Of a DNA stretch of 64,000 nucleotides, positions 45,545-56,215 are shown in pieces; position 1 is the stretch's first letter; each line of letters opens with the position of its first letter. The stretch lies in contig JBAJFG010000136.1 of NCBI GenBank assembly GCA_037903475.1, positions 62,001 through 126,000 of the forward strand. Direction: 5' to 3'. The DNA is from Ancylostoma caninum. Lineage: Eukaryota; Nematoda; Chromadorea; Rhabditida; Ancylostomatidae. A program made the translations under genes and the position numbers. The notes below the pieces were generated by a model. That model did no database searches, was not told where the DNA came from, and saw only the letters and a program-made list of their open reading frames with translations.

Positions 45545-47604
45545 ATGCACTTAGGACGCACCAATGAAGATGTGCTTCTACTTGGAACCAACGCACTCGA
45601 AGCAATGGGTCTCTATTCCATGAGGATGGAGGAAGGAAGCAAACAGACTGCTACCGTTAGAAATGAGAACCAAGCCGCAGCAAACAGAAGTCTTAGTCAG
45701 GCTTCAACAAGCAAGGCTGCTATAGTGGTACGACGCACATACGTGGAGGCAGGCAAAGTCAAGGTGCGCGTGAAAGGTGGGTACAAACACCAAGCTGGAG
45801 TGTTTGCATCGGAAGTTGCGGCAATTCCCCCTGGGATATGTGATCTCGATGCTGAGGGTGAAGCAGAAATCCCAATATGGAACTGCACAGTGGAGCCTAT
45901 AGTACTACACGCTGGGCAGAAGATTGGGTCTTGGGATGATGGTGAGCCCGAAACTAAAGAGGTGGCAACAAACATGGTGAGCCCGAAACTAAAGAGGTGG
46001 CAACAAACAGGCTGGATATCCGAAAAGCATCCAATCAAGAGTGGTTGGATCCGCACGTCAAAGACCTCCCTACGGATATGTTGGACCTCAAGAAAAAGGA
46101 GTTGACTGCGGAACAAAGATGGACGAAACTTCTGGAAGCGCTGAAAGCGAATCGCCAGGAGAAGAGTCTCGAAGGCAATCTTCTGCTTCTGGTTGATGAA
46201 TTTAACGAAGTTTTCGCCGTGGAAGACCGCGAACTGACACAGACGGACTTACTGGTTCATGATATAGACACAGGGGACCATCCAGCAATCAAGCAGCGAA
46301 AAAGGCCAGTTCCTCTAGGAACACGCGCTGAGTTCAAGACCATTATAAAGGGGTTATTAGTGCGATAATAAGAGATCAGTTTCTGAGTGGGCGTCACCAG
46401 CAGTCCTGGTCAAGAAGAAGGACGGAACATTGCATGTTTGTATCGACTATCGGGAGTTGAATAAACACACAAAGCAGGACTCATTCCCACTACCCACGAT
46501 CGACAATGTGCTACAGAGCCTAAGTGGAATGAAGTACTTCTCCACATTGGATATGGCAAGTGGGTATTGGCAAATCCCACCTTCGGAAGATGCCAAGAAG
46601 AAGTCGGCATCTACCACATCCGAAAGACTGTTTGAGTTCACAGTTCTACCTTTCGGATTGCCAACATCACCGGCAAGATTCCAGCGTCTCATGGATACTG
46701 CTAGGAAAGTTGAAGGATGAAGAAGTCTTTGTGTAGATCGATGATATACTCATAGCCACGGAAACTGAAGAAAGGCACTTGGAAGTTCTCAGAATGGTTT
46801 TAGAGGCGCTGCGCAAGGCAAATCTGAAGCTAAAACCACAGAAGTGCAATATAATGCAGACAACGGTGGCGTTCTTGGGACATGAACTGGACCCAAATGG
46901 AGTCCATGCCGACCCGGAGAAAATTGCACGGATTCTGGAGTACCCCACACCCACAAAGCTAGCGGAGCTACGAACATTCCTAGGGATGTGCAGCTACTAC
47001 AGCAAGTTTGTGCTTCATTTTGCAAAGATCGCACGCCCGCTCTTTGAGTTAACCAGTAAACTGAAGCCTTGGAAATGGAAGCAGGAGCAGGAAAGTGCGA
47101 TAGCCGAGCTTAAGAAAGAGCTGACGAGTCCTTCAGTGCTGATGCAACCAGATGTAGAGGGGGCAATGAGTGGGGAAAACCCATACTACATCTACACGGA
47201 TGCATCAAATATCGGAGTAGGGGCAGTACTATGCCAGAAGGAAAAGGATGGGTTTCTGCATCCAATCTTCTTCACTTCGAAACGATTGTCGAAAGCTGAG
47301 ACCAGATACCACGTGACGGATCTAGAAGCACTGGCAATAGTACACGCCCTGAAGAAGTTCCACTACTTCTGTTATGGGATGAAGGTGGTGATAAGAACAG
47401 ATCACCAGCCGCTACTCGCGCTGTTCAAGTGATCCAATGTTTCAACGAAGGTGCTGCGGTGGTCCCTTGAAATTCAGAGATATAACGTTGAGATCGAGTA
47501 TGTGAAAAGATTGGCAAATCAGGTAGCAGATGCGCTGTCAAGAGGCATTATCCAAGTTCAGCCATCCACATACGAGACATGCGCTGAAGACGAGAAAGTC
47601 GCAG
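45545..47604 (+). pseudogene. Ty3/gypsy pol fragment: protease end, RT, RNase H
   Basis: Starts within the protease ('LLGTNALEAMGL'). A 35-bp tandem duplication at 45939-46008 shifts frame. RT motifs: 'CIDYRELN', 'FSTLDMASGYWQI' (catalytic D), 'FTVLPFGLPTSPARFQ', then 'EVFV-stop-IDDILIATE' at 46720-46760, where TAG replaces the tyrosine codon of the YIDD box. 'FLGHELDPNGV' and 'LGMCSYYSKF' follow. RNase H: 'YTDASNIGVGAVLCQ', 'TDLEALAIVHALKKFHYF', 'IRTDHQPLLALF', then a stop at 47430 and 'NQVADALSRG'. At 47604 an LTR element interrupts and the frame resumes at 51709. The 5' half is missing. Confidence 0.92.
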
Positions 47605-47906
47605 TGTGATGTGTGGCATCATTTTGTTGTGATTATGATCTCTTTGTCTGCCTATTGATTAGATCTCTGCTGTGCTGCTTTTATATGTGCTATCCGCCAG
47701 CTCGCTCCGCCTCAGGACCGTCACTAAAGCCCCGCCCACTCGCTATAAAAGGGCCGCCAGCGCCATTCACAAGTCAGTTGGATCTTACGCAATCGAGGGA
47801 CGACGCGAGGGCAGCGAGCGGCGGATTCGAGGAGCCCGATAAAGCTTGAAGAAGAAAAGGACCTTAACACCCCTAGACGTCCGCGAAGAGCCCCAATTAC
47901 ATCACA
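47605..47906 (+). repeat. 5' LTR of the RT-less element
   Basis: Begins TGTGATGTGTGG and ends CAATTACATCACA, with 8-bp terminal inverted repeats TGTGATGT/ACATCACA. TATAAAA lies at 47744-47750. The poly-A signal position reads GATAAA here, where the 3' LTR has AATAAA. Confidence 0.93.
47744..47750 (+). promoter_or_regulatory. LTR TATA box
   Basis: CGCTATAAAAGGGCC is a strong TATA match preceded by GC-rich sequence (CCCCGCCC). It is conserved in the 3' LTR at 51546-51552. Predicted promoter of the element transcript. Confidence 0.7.
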
Positions 47907-48193
47907 TAGGGGCCGACCCAAAGCAATTTGGATTCCAGAAGACGCCGCCTACAGACCGTTCAGAGCGGTTTAGGCGTGGATCCTGCCCATTCTTGAGGCA
48001 GCGTGTATATCCTGGAATCCGAGAAGGGCATATTGGTGTTCAGTACGAAGGGAATATACGCTGTGCAACTTAATCGTTCTGCGTTAGATTCGAAAAGTTA
48101 CGTGCTCCGTGTAACGCTCGTCGCTCGTGGAAAGCTGCAACTGAAACAATAGGAGAACAAATTAGGAAATTCGTTGCAAAAAATCCGACGAGT

Positions 48194-49726
48194 ATGTCAA
48201 CTCAGTGCGGAAACGCTAGTCCCGCAGGTTTGGAGCAGCTATTCCTGGATGAGCCGAACCAGTGTGAAGAACTGGCTTCGAGGAAAATGAGGCTGCATAA
48301 GTTCATGCATTTCGTTCAGGACATCGCCAAGCAGAACGTGGCGCAAATGACTCTGTCATTGAAAGCCATTCATGACAGAATGGAAGCGCTACGGAACTTG
48401 CCGTCTTTCCTGGAAAGCCAAGTAGACGGTAGAACACAATCGCAGTCAAGTATAGGCAAGGAAGTTGCGGATCTTGCACGTGCCTGTATAGACAGTGAAT
48501 GCGGGGAAATCGAGGGTGAGCTCGGGAAACTGAGAAAAGTAGAAGAGCAGCTTAACAAGACTGCTATCCTTGTTACACGAGCGTTGCCTTCTGCAGTCAC
48601 GTCTTGGCGCAAGGTCCGTCGTTGCGCGTTATTCCTGGTCGCTCAGCAGAAAGGCCAGAACAACCGGCGATCACCTACGCGCACTCTGATGACGAACAGC
48701 TCCAAGATGAGGAGATCCATCCAGGGTTTGAGCCACTTGCTGGTGTGCAGAAATCTCGGCGGGCAAAGATCTGCTCGCAGCTATCGTCGAGAGTGACGTT
48801 GAGTTCATCACCGACTGGTAACGTGTCGCAATTTGGGTTCGACAACTGTGGATCTCAGCTGGACGTCAGACATATGTTCGCAGCGATGGCTTTACCAGAA
48901 GTGGAGACGTTTAGCGATCCGCAAGGTAAAGGATTCGGCGAATTCAACTTGAGGTTTAGCATAAAGTATGGTAACCTGGGTTTGCGAGACGATATGCTCG
49001 TGCACCTTTTCTTCTCTAAGCTGGAGGGATATCCCAAAGCGGTGGCGGAGGCGCTACCAAAGGCACGTTAGAGAAGGAAGTTTCCAGGACATCATAGGGG
49101 CACTGAGGAGCAAATTCATGGAGAACGAGCCTGCAAATCAAATGAAGGCCTACATGGAACTCAAACACCTCAAGATGACAACAGATGTGACCAGATATTG
49201 CCTCCAGCTCGAGAACCTGTCCCGGAGAGCTTATCCAGATGCCTCGGAAGAAGAGCTGTCACGGACAAGAGCAGGAGAACTAGTACCTCAGCTCAAGGAC
49301 TGGCCGGAGCACCTACAACTGTTCACCACGATGGAGTTGGCACCTAAGGATTCCGTCTATGAAATGGTGAAGGCGATGGCGCAACGCTGCGAACGCAGCA
49401 AGGAAATCGCTGCAACAATGCAAGAAGCATTTGATGCTGTAGTGCAACGTCATCCTCACCTGGAAGGAACGGAAACTCATGTCGTCGGCCGACGTGAAGA
49501 GGATAGCCAACCCCTGCAGGAGACGAAAAGTTTAGCAGGTACTTGCAGTAGTCTAACGACGAAGCAGCGGACTCCGACCAAGAAGCAAATGAAGTGCTAC
49601 AACTGTAACAAGTTGGGGCATCTCAGGCGAGAGTGCAAGAAGGGAAAGTGGCCGAAAAGCCCACGGTGCAAGAAAAACAGAGTCAGAGGAGCGCAGGAAC
49701 AGCGAGGATGTTCACGGCTTCACTGA
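48194..49726 (+). pseudogene. gag of the RT-less element (frameshifted)
   Basis: ATG 48194 opens a 200-codon frame with coiled-coil character. A frame change near 48600 leads to 'MFAAMALPEVETFSDPQGKGF' and 'LFFSKLEGYPKAVAEALP'. Another near 49060 leads to 'LRSKFMENEPANQMKAYMEL', the gypsy-type gag core. A CCHC zinc knuckle CYNCNKLGHLRREC (~49594-49636) precedes a basic tail and a stop at 49724-49726. The next frame (protease) overlaps by ~90 bases in the minus-one phase. It would package the element RNA. Confidence 0.82.
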
Positions 49727-51411
49727 GCAAATGGATCTGTGGTTCCGTTGGTGCTACGAAAGGCTATGATGAACTGGTTGGACGTCAAACAGTGACCAAT
49801 GTACGCTTGCTAGGACTCACTAGGCAGGCCCTATTGGACACCGGGTCCCAGATCAGCATTATCTCTCTCGGGATGTTCAAAGCAAGTCTTGCAAACGGCT
49901 TTGATCTGGATGCAGACGTGGAGGAGATTCCAATCAACCAGAGAGCACCAGTCTACGACGCCTCAGGTAACAGGATGTCTTTCAAGGGAGCAGTTAGTCT
50001 AACCCTTCAGCTGGGAAACGGTGTGAAGAGAAGGATAGCTCTCTTCGTGATGGCTGGAGGAGATGGCATGTTAGTTCTGGGAACTAATGCGCTAGCCAAG
50101 CTCGGAATCAGTCCGACATCCACCCTAGGAGTGTTGATGACGGCCGATAGGAAGGCGGTGAGCGAAAACGTCGGAAAGACATCTACTATAGCGACGCCTT
50201 CGAGCAGGCGTAGACGACAGAAACAACAGTCAGATGATTCTATGAGAGATAAGGAGAAGAAAACACACTCCGCAGAAGCTCCTAACAACAGAAGCTCGGC
50301 AGGAGCCAAGCTTATCAGAGTAGGGGAAGGGTTCGGAAAGCACGAAAGGTCACTTGTCGCTGTGAAATCGTCACGAGGACGGAAGAAACAGAAGCAGCAG
50401 ACAGAAGCGGTTCTTGAACCAGCGAAGGTGCTACCGACGAGTCGCATTAGTGTTCCAGCAGCGGGAACAATATGCTCGACATGCGGAAGATTCCCTGAAA
50501 TGATTATGGATGAAGGGAACTGCTCGAGCAGACTTATCACCACCGAAAGCTTGGTGGGAGCCAAGCTGTTGAGAGCGGCGGAGGTGGATAAGGGAGATGG
50601 ACTTATTCATCACAGGAAGAGTCGTGGAAAGGGAGGCAGTCCTAGAAAAGCGCGACGGATAGAGCGTATGCAAAGTGATAGGATCCTTTGCTCCAGCACG
50701 CTGTTAGCCGCAGAAGAACAGCTCCAATTACGCTGTGCGCGCGACATCTCAGGACAGATGGATGAAGTAGCAAGCCCAAACCTCAAACACCCTCCGGCAC
50801 GGTCAGGTCACATGGTAAAGAGCAGATCTTTGCCTCAGCATCTGACAAGTCTTGACTTTCACAAAGGTGGCGGAGCATTAGCGTTCTTCAGAAGCCCATC
50901 CGAAGATCGCAGTCAGTACAATGGCGACGTGTTGAAGCAGTCGCACACTCACTCCGCCAAAAGTTCGAGTACGGACCCACAAGTGAAAAGGGAACTGCTC
51001 ACAGGCTGTCGGGTTCTCCTCCCAAGGTGTGACTACGCTTCCACCAACCGGAAGAAGAAGGGACGCCCAGGCAAGACGGTTAAGGGTGAGAGCAGCCGAG
51101 TCGAAGGAAGACGGCAACGCATCGTCCAGATGAACAACGACACGCCCGCAACATCCCGCCTGAGCCCGAGCAAAGACGCCACGAGAAGACCTCACCGAGC
51201 AGACGCCCGTACAAGACTCCAGCCAAGAGGGACTGCTGACAGGACTCCACACCATCCCGAATCGACGACCGACTCAACCTTTGACGCGATGACGACGGTG
51301 GCAAGGACGCGATGGAAGACGCTTCGACCGCAAGCAGTCGCCGCCCAGAAGTCAAGCCCAGGAAAGGAGAAAAAGAGTCGGGACGACTCTTCTCCCCGGA
51401 GAGCCATGTGA
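49633..51411 (+). CDS. Aspartic protease fused to a large basic region of unknown function
   Basis: 592 open codons in the minus-one frame relative to the end of gag, with no ATG until 'MFTASLSKW' at 49708. Protease: LLDTGSQISII (~49831-49863) with the catalytic D, and 'LVLGTNALAKLGI' (~50071-50109) near its end. The remaining ~430 residues replace the RT expected here. They are rich in K, R, S and T, with two related segments ('AGAKLIRVGEGF' and 'VGAKLLRAAEVDKGD') about 100 residues apart and a C..C motif (CSTCGRF). The last codon ATG and stop TGA (51406-51411) overlap the start of the 3' LTR. The long intact frame next to a frameshifted gag suggests constraint or youth. Confidence 0.8.
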   Translation: MQEGKVAEKPTVQEKQSQRSAGTARMFTASLSKWICGSVGATKGYDELVGRQTVTNVRLLGLTRQALLDTGSQISIISLGMFKASLANGFDLDADVEEIPINQRAPVYDASGNRMSFKGAVSLTLQLGNGVKRRIALFVMAGGDGMLVLGTNALAKLGISPTSTLGVLMTADRKAVSENVGKTSTIATPSSRRRRQKQQSDDSMRDKEKKTHSAEAPNNRSSAGAKLIRVGEGFGKHERSLVAVKSSRGRKKQKQQTEAVLEPAKVLPTSRISVPAAGTICSTCGRFPEMIMDEGNCSSRLITTESLVGAKLLRAAEVDKGDGLIHHRKSRGKGGSPRKARRIERMQSDRILCSSTLLAAEEQLQLRCARDISGQMDEVASPNLKHPPARSGHMVKSRSLPQHLTSLDFHKGGGALAFFRSPSEDRSQYNGDVLKQSHTHSAKSSSTDPQVKRELLTGCRVLLPRCDYASTNRKKKGRPGKTVKGESSRVEGRRQRIVQMNNDTPATSRLSPSKDATRRPHRADARTRLQPRGTADRTPHHPESTTDSTFDAMTTVARTRWKTLRPQAVAAQKSSPGKEKKSRDDSSPRRAM

Positions 51412-51708
51412 TGTGTGGCATCATTTTGTTGTGATTATGATCTCTTTGTCTGCCTATTGATTAGATCTCTGCTGTGCTGCTTTTATATGTGCTATCCGCC
51501 AGCTCGCTCCGCCTCAGCACCGTCACTAAAGCCCCGCCCACTCGCTATAAAAGGGCCGCCAGCGCCATTCACAAATCAGTTGGATCTTACGCAATCGAGG
51601 GACGACGCGAGGGCAGCGAGCGGCGGATTCGAGGAGCCCAATAAAGCTTGAAGAAGAAAAGGACCTTAACACCCCTAGACGTCCGCGAAGAGCCCCAATT
51701 ACATCACA
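51407..51708 (+). repeat. 3' LTR of the RT-less element
   Basis: 302 bp with TATAAAA at 51546-51552 and AATAAA near 51640. It is preceded by a purine-rich AGGAAAGGAGAAAAAGAG tract (51360-51377), a plausible polypurine tract though ~30 bases upstream of the LTR. Confidence 0.93.
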
Positions 51709-52035
51709 GTAGCGATAGTGGCAACGGCCGATCGAGTATCATGGATTGATGAGCTAAGGGACGACCCAGATTACAATGTCATTGGCGAAGCAGTAGGTGC
51801 TGGTAGACTTGAAGAAGAAGTCCGCCTACCTCGTACGAGTGGAAAACTCAAGACCGCTGACTTTACTGTTAGCAAAGGGAAGTTGATGCTGATACGAGAA
51901 AATGGTCGACTTGCACAGGTAGTGCCGAAATCGAAGAGAAGACATTGTTTGATGAATGCCATGCGGGAAAAGTGCAATTCGCTGCCTGTTGCAATTCGCT
52001 GCCTGTTGCAACCGTTAGTAAACACTGACAATTGA
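51709..52035 (+). pseudogene. Ty3/gypsy pol continuation: start of integrase region
   Basis: Continues the RNase H frame of 45545-47604 ('WIDELRDDPDY', 'GKLMLIRENGRLAQVVPKSKR'), the linker before the integrase H2C2 zinc domain. A 17-bp tandem duplication (51974-52007) then breaks it, and the zinc domain itself is absent. The outer element is thus truncated on both sides. Confidence 0.82.
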
Positions 52036-54605
52036 TTGTCGGCCACAGTGCGTGTATTTAACAGTTGAAATTGATCAGAACGCGTCCCTCTGGAAGATAA
52101 TGCGCTCCAGTTCGAGAAAGTTAGATGCACAGGCGCCGGGGATATGGGGGGGGGGGCGGTCGTATGGCGCGATTCCTCGGGTGGCACTATGGACAGGCTG
52201 AATCTGGGGCGCGCTACTACCACCCGAATACGGTCACGCGTCGCGGTTTGCTTGGATCTGCCAGACGAAGCAACTCGTCAATCCAGCCATCATCCGAGCC
52301 TAGAGAAGAACGCTAAACTATGTAGATGTACCTGTCGTCTTTAGGGTATACGGATGAAGGAACGTTTCGAACACAAAGCTTATCTGAATACTACAGAGAA
52401 CTCCAAACGGACGCAGTCAAGAGTCAGGGCCGCGGCGCGGCTCTCTTGGGCAGAGTCACAGGAGCTCAGCATATTGTGCGCCTGCGTCTCTGTTCATGAG
52501 AGCCGCGCCGCGATCTCGACTCTTGTCTGCGTACGTTTGGAGTTTCCTACAAGTGAATGTATGTACTGTTAAAACAAAGAAATTTCTACGGAAGCCCAAT
52601 GGATACTCTGTTAGGATAGGATGTTTTCTAAAACATCCGGACAAATACAATACTTCTAATATGTAGATCTTAAAAACTGTTGGATAACTGAATTACCCAA
52701 ACTTGTGGCTTTCTGAAGTTCTGTGATGTCTGGGAGCGCTTGGAATGACTCTTATTAACTTGAACCTAACGTTAAATTGGTCTATGTAAAGATAGATTAC
52801 GTCAAAACTCTATCAATTCTGTGTAACAGTGCAGAGCACATAGAAGGGAAACCTAATTGCAGGGAGGAGGGGGGGGGGGGGGAGGCTCGTAACGTATGTA
52901 CAGATATCTGCAAGTCTACGCTCTCTTTCACTTTAGAATAATGGCGGAAAGGTGGACGAGTTGTTCCGTCAGGCCTATCCAGGCAAACCGCGATGCATGA
53001 CCCTAATCGGGTGGTTATAGCGCTGTTGCACGAGATAGTTCCCCAATCTCGGCCAGAGCCTGCCGCTCACCACGAGTGCTCTCGCTCTCTGCGTCTCCAA
53101 TTACTAACGAGTCCCTGTACTGCTTCCATCCACCACCCCCTGTCTATGCTCTAGCTCCTCGCGGCCGCCGCAATGCAGGTAAGGAAAGTATCTCATGTAC
53201 AGGCGATTCACAAGCGAGTCGGTATCGCACCGCTTGAACGCATGCGTTCCACGTACTTTCCACATCTTTTGCGGGGCCGTTTTAACATGTCTGGTGGCTA
53301 TAAAGCACTGGGACCAACAAGTTAGAACGTAGGAGACTTGTCAAAGGCATCTCTGCACTCTCCACCTAGGATTTCATTCGTACCGACTCGTTTCTGAACC
53401 GCCTGTAATCGTTGTAGCGCGCCCCAGACTCAGCGTGTCTATAGCGCCACCCGTAGAATCGCGCCATTCGACCTACACCCGGGATATGGTGGTGCCTGAT
53501 GTCCACTTGCGGGATGCAAGTTCTTCTCTTTCTCCGTATATGGGCCTTCGTCAACCTTGTTGTGTTTTTCTTTCGTATACGGACGTTCGTCACCGGTGCC
53601 ACTATCGGGCCCCTTCTTTTACCTTTAACACACGAACATAGACACTTTTTTCTGTTATTAGGCGTAGGTTTCGAGAGTAAAGATATCTCAGAGGTAAAAA
53701 CTGGATCAGATTGTTATCCAACAACTAGAACTTTAACATAAGATTAAGTGGTATGTGGTAAAGGTCACATAACCGCTGGTTCCATGGGCCTACTCTAGAA
53801 GACAGCGAGAAAATTCATGTCGGTTCATTCAAGGAATTAACCGATATGAGGTATGAGATCAATTTATTATATGATATACAATCTGCTCACCCGGACGGGG
53901 CACTCCACGAACCGGTCAGCCACGCAACTAAGTTGGCATTGGAGCGAGATGATAGGCTTATCAGCTACTGGGATCAATTGAAATGAATGTGGTAGACGTA
54001 TCATCTCGCTCCATTCAGAACGTAGCCGCGCGGCTGAGCAGTACGTGAAGTGCGTCATTGGAATGAACAAACAGTACTTCCCTCTCTTGCACTAAGCTTG
54101 AGATGATTATGTAAAAGTTGACATAAAACGGCTGCCAAACCTGAGCTCAACAAATTGAAAGGGCATCCATTTAAAAGGAGAAACAGGCCTCTTCAGAGTT
54201 TGCGGTCACATCGAACTGTGTTGGGACTGGAATATCTTGCAGAAACAGGAGTACCTGTAAATTAAGTGGTCCGATACAAGCACCATCCTTCGCCGATTTT
54301 TAGCTACAGCCCCAAGCGTATTGAGACTCCGAACTGCCGAGCCACTTGAAGACGATTCTGGTGAATGACGTGACGTAGATGGAGATCCAGCACTCTGATG
54401 AGCTCGACGTTTGAAGCTTTAAACGTAGATAATGGTGAATGGAGACATTTGGTAGAATTAAAGAAAAACAAGTCATGAAGATAATAATAATAAATCAAAA
54501 AGATTTGTACGTTTAGATCTTACCTAAGTATAGATCGATTTTGTTTTGAGAAATAGTTCTCAAAACCAAGAACAAATCTTGTTTAGTTCTTATTCGGGCA
54601 TATAA
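52036..54605. other. Unassigned region with inverted repeats and a small MITE
   Basis: 52120-52240 (ATGGCGCGATTCCTCGGGTG, GGGGCGCGCTAC) is repeated in inverse at 53410-53500, suggesting the TIRs of a ~1.4-kb element with no coding region seen. A 146-bp palindromic MITE lies at 52399-52544 (AACTCCAAACGGACGCAG / CTGCGTACGTTTGGAGTT). 53936-54012 holds inverted GGAGCGAGATGAT / ATCATCTCGCTCC. An ATG in good context followed by GTAAGG at 53173 is the only exon-like hint. Confidence 0.4.
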
Positions 54606-56215
54606 TACACTGCGTTTCATAACTGTGCGACGACCCTTTTTTGCAGTACTGAAAGATGCAGCCAAGAAAGACTTTTTCTGTTCCATCCATCAGATTCAGA
54701 GATAAGAATAACCTCTGAGCACCGATTTTCACTGCGCTGGTTTTTCTCGTAACTTTCTATTTCGAATTTCTCAATTTTCTCAACGTTTCATAACTATACG
54801 ACCACTCGTGAACAGTACAATTTCCTTAAAATCTAGCAATGAAACAACACCAATTACAGCAAATTTAATAGGCTATCGTCCTCCTAGGGTTGGAAACCAC
54901 TTCAACGGGTTGGAAACCACTTCAACTTCTTCAGGAAATCGCTCTCTACATCTTCCCACGCGTCGATGATTGTGGTCTTCAGCTCATAAATCGTCTGAAA
55001 TTGACGATGACTGCAATAAACACTTCGTGCTAGGATGCTCGACAAATACTCTATTGAGTTCAGGTCCGGGCTGCATGTGGGCCAATCCATGACGCCCGCT
55101 GTTCCCTAAAAGCCAGTATTTGGTTGCCTGACTGTCATGCACTTCGGCGTTAACCTGCGAGAAGGCACACTTCTGTCGACGATATCCCTCAAGAATGGCA
55201 GTAAATGTTTATGTAGAGTGTCCTGGTACTTCATCGAGTCCATGGGTCCCGACACGAAGGCTATCCCTAGTCTGATCCCGGCTGAAAAGTCACTCCAAAC
55301 CATGAATGATCCTCCCCCAAAGTTGCGGCGACTGAAGGTGGTGCGGTTCTTTTCCAAACCCTCCCAGTAGCTTATCATGTCGTCAGGTCCATCGAAATTG
55401 AACTTTTGCTCATCTGTGGAGATGATTGAACTTTTGCTCATCTGTGGAGATGATCTGAAAGCATTTCTCAAGGCCCTCATTCGTACTACTCCGGCTCGGA
55501 AAATTATCACTGGTTTGCTCCAAACTGTGGTCATGTTCCATCGAGCGAATCCTTGCTGAGTTGTCTTTTAAAGAAAAATGAGACGTGAAGCATTCTCCGT
55601 AGTTTCTCTTACAACATTTCCGTTGCGGTGTAGCGCTCCCCACACCATGCTGTTTGAGACAGGGAGTTTCAGTTCTGCTCGGATCTAGTTGAGCCACTAA
55701 CAACTGTTGGACACTAGCCTGCGGATCTTCCTCTCGTCATGAGCTGTGGGATGTTTCGGCTTCTGTTATCCTTCTTGTTGTATCCTTCAGAATTTTGCCA
55801 ATAAGTGGAAACGAGACAGTGAGCAGAACCATTCTTCATCCCGATGGCTCAACCACTTAGTCGTGCATCGTTCAGAGGCCGGAAATGAGCTTTCTGTTAT
55901 GTGCTTACGGATGTACCGCAAGGGATACTGAGAAAAATGTAAAACATACCATTTGCAATCCTTGCACACCTAAGCAGGGGCGGCAAACTTTCATCAATTT
56001 TCATTATTCGTTAGTGGTCGTATAGATATGAAACGTGGGAAAGACGGTCACACCTCATTTTAGAACTTAGCAGATAAGTGTGCGGTGTAGAAATTTGTGC
56101 TCCATAGTTATTTTGTCCACTGAATCCATTGCCAACTATAGAAAAAATCCAAAATTGCTGCATCACGCAAAGCTGCAGAAAATAAAGTGGTCCTATAGTT
56201 ATGAAACACAGTGTA
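54606..56215 (-). mobile_element. Tc1-like transposon, complete ends
   Basis: 1610 bp bounded by TACACTGCGTTTCATAAC (54606) and the complement of TACACTGTGTTTCATAAC (56215), flanked by TA. Inner repeats of the end motif lie at ~54782 ('AACGTTTCATAACTATACGAC') and ~56015, giving an IR/DR layout. Encodes a Tc1 transposase on the minus strand. The ends are related to the foldback at 24349. Confidence 0.88.
54902..55703 (-). pseudogene. Tc1-family transposase, broken
   Basis: Read on the minus strand. 'STDEQKFN' carries the first catalytic D; 'FSRRNFGGGSFMVW' and 'LLPFLRD' match the Tc1 core. The segment corresponding to FQQDNA reads FSQVNA in a shifted frame, so the second D is lost. 'DWPTCSPDLNSIEYL' retains the E of the third site, and 'AWEDVESDFLKKL' ends the protein near 54902. 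A 28-bp tandem duplication (55398-55453) and a 20-bp one (54887-54926) break the frame. Not functional. Confidence 0.88.

Larger units (their letters stand above)
47605..51708 (+). mobile_element. LTR retrotransposon lacking RT, RNase H and integrase
   Basis: 4104 bp bounded by 302-bp LTRs (47605-47906 and 51407-51708; three differences). It encodes gag, an aspartic protease and a ~430-residue basic extension that ends at the 3' LTR. It is inserted in the gypsy pol above; GCAG (47601-47604) and GTAG (51709-51712) are a probable imperfect 4-bp duplication. Excluding one of these restores the host frame from RNase H into the integrase N-terminus. Gag and protease resemble Ty3/gypsy. It must depend on enzymes from another element. 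Confidence 0.9.

Noticed and set aside
50007..51255. Minus-strand frames of 185 and 125 codons
   Set aside because: Shadows of the long GC-rich protease-X frame on the plus strand.
52689..52707. AATTACCCAAACTTGTGG, partly similar to SL1
   Set aside because: Only about 14 aligned bases with a mismatch in the core, no GGTTT start and no following GT.
53160..53180. ATG followed by GTAAGG as a first exon of a host gene
   Set aside because: Only two codons before the donor-like site, with no downstream exon I could support.
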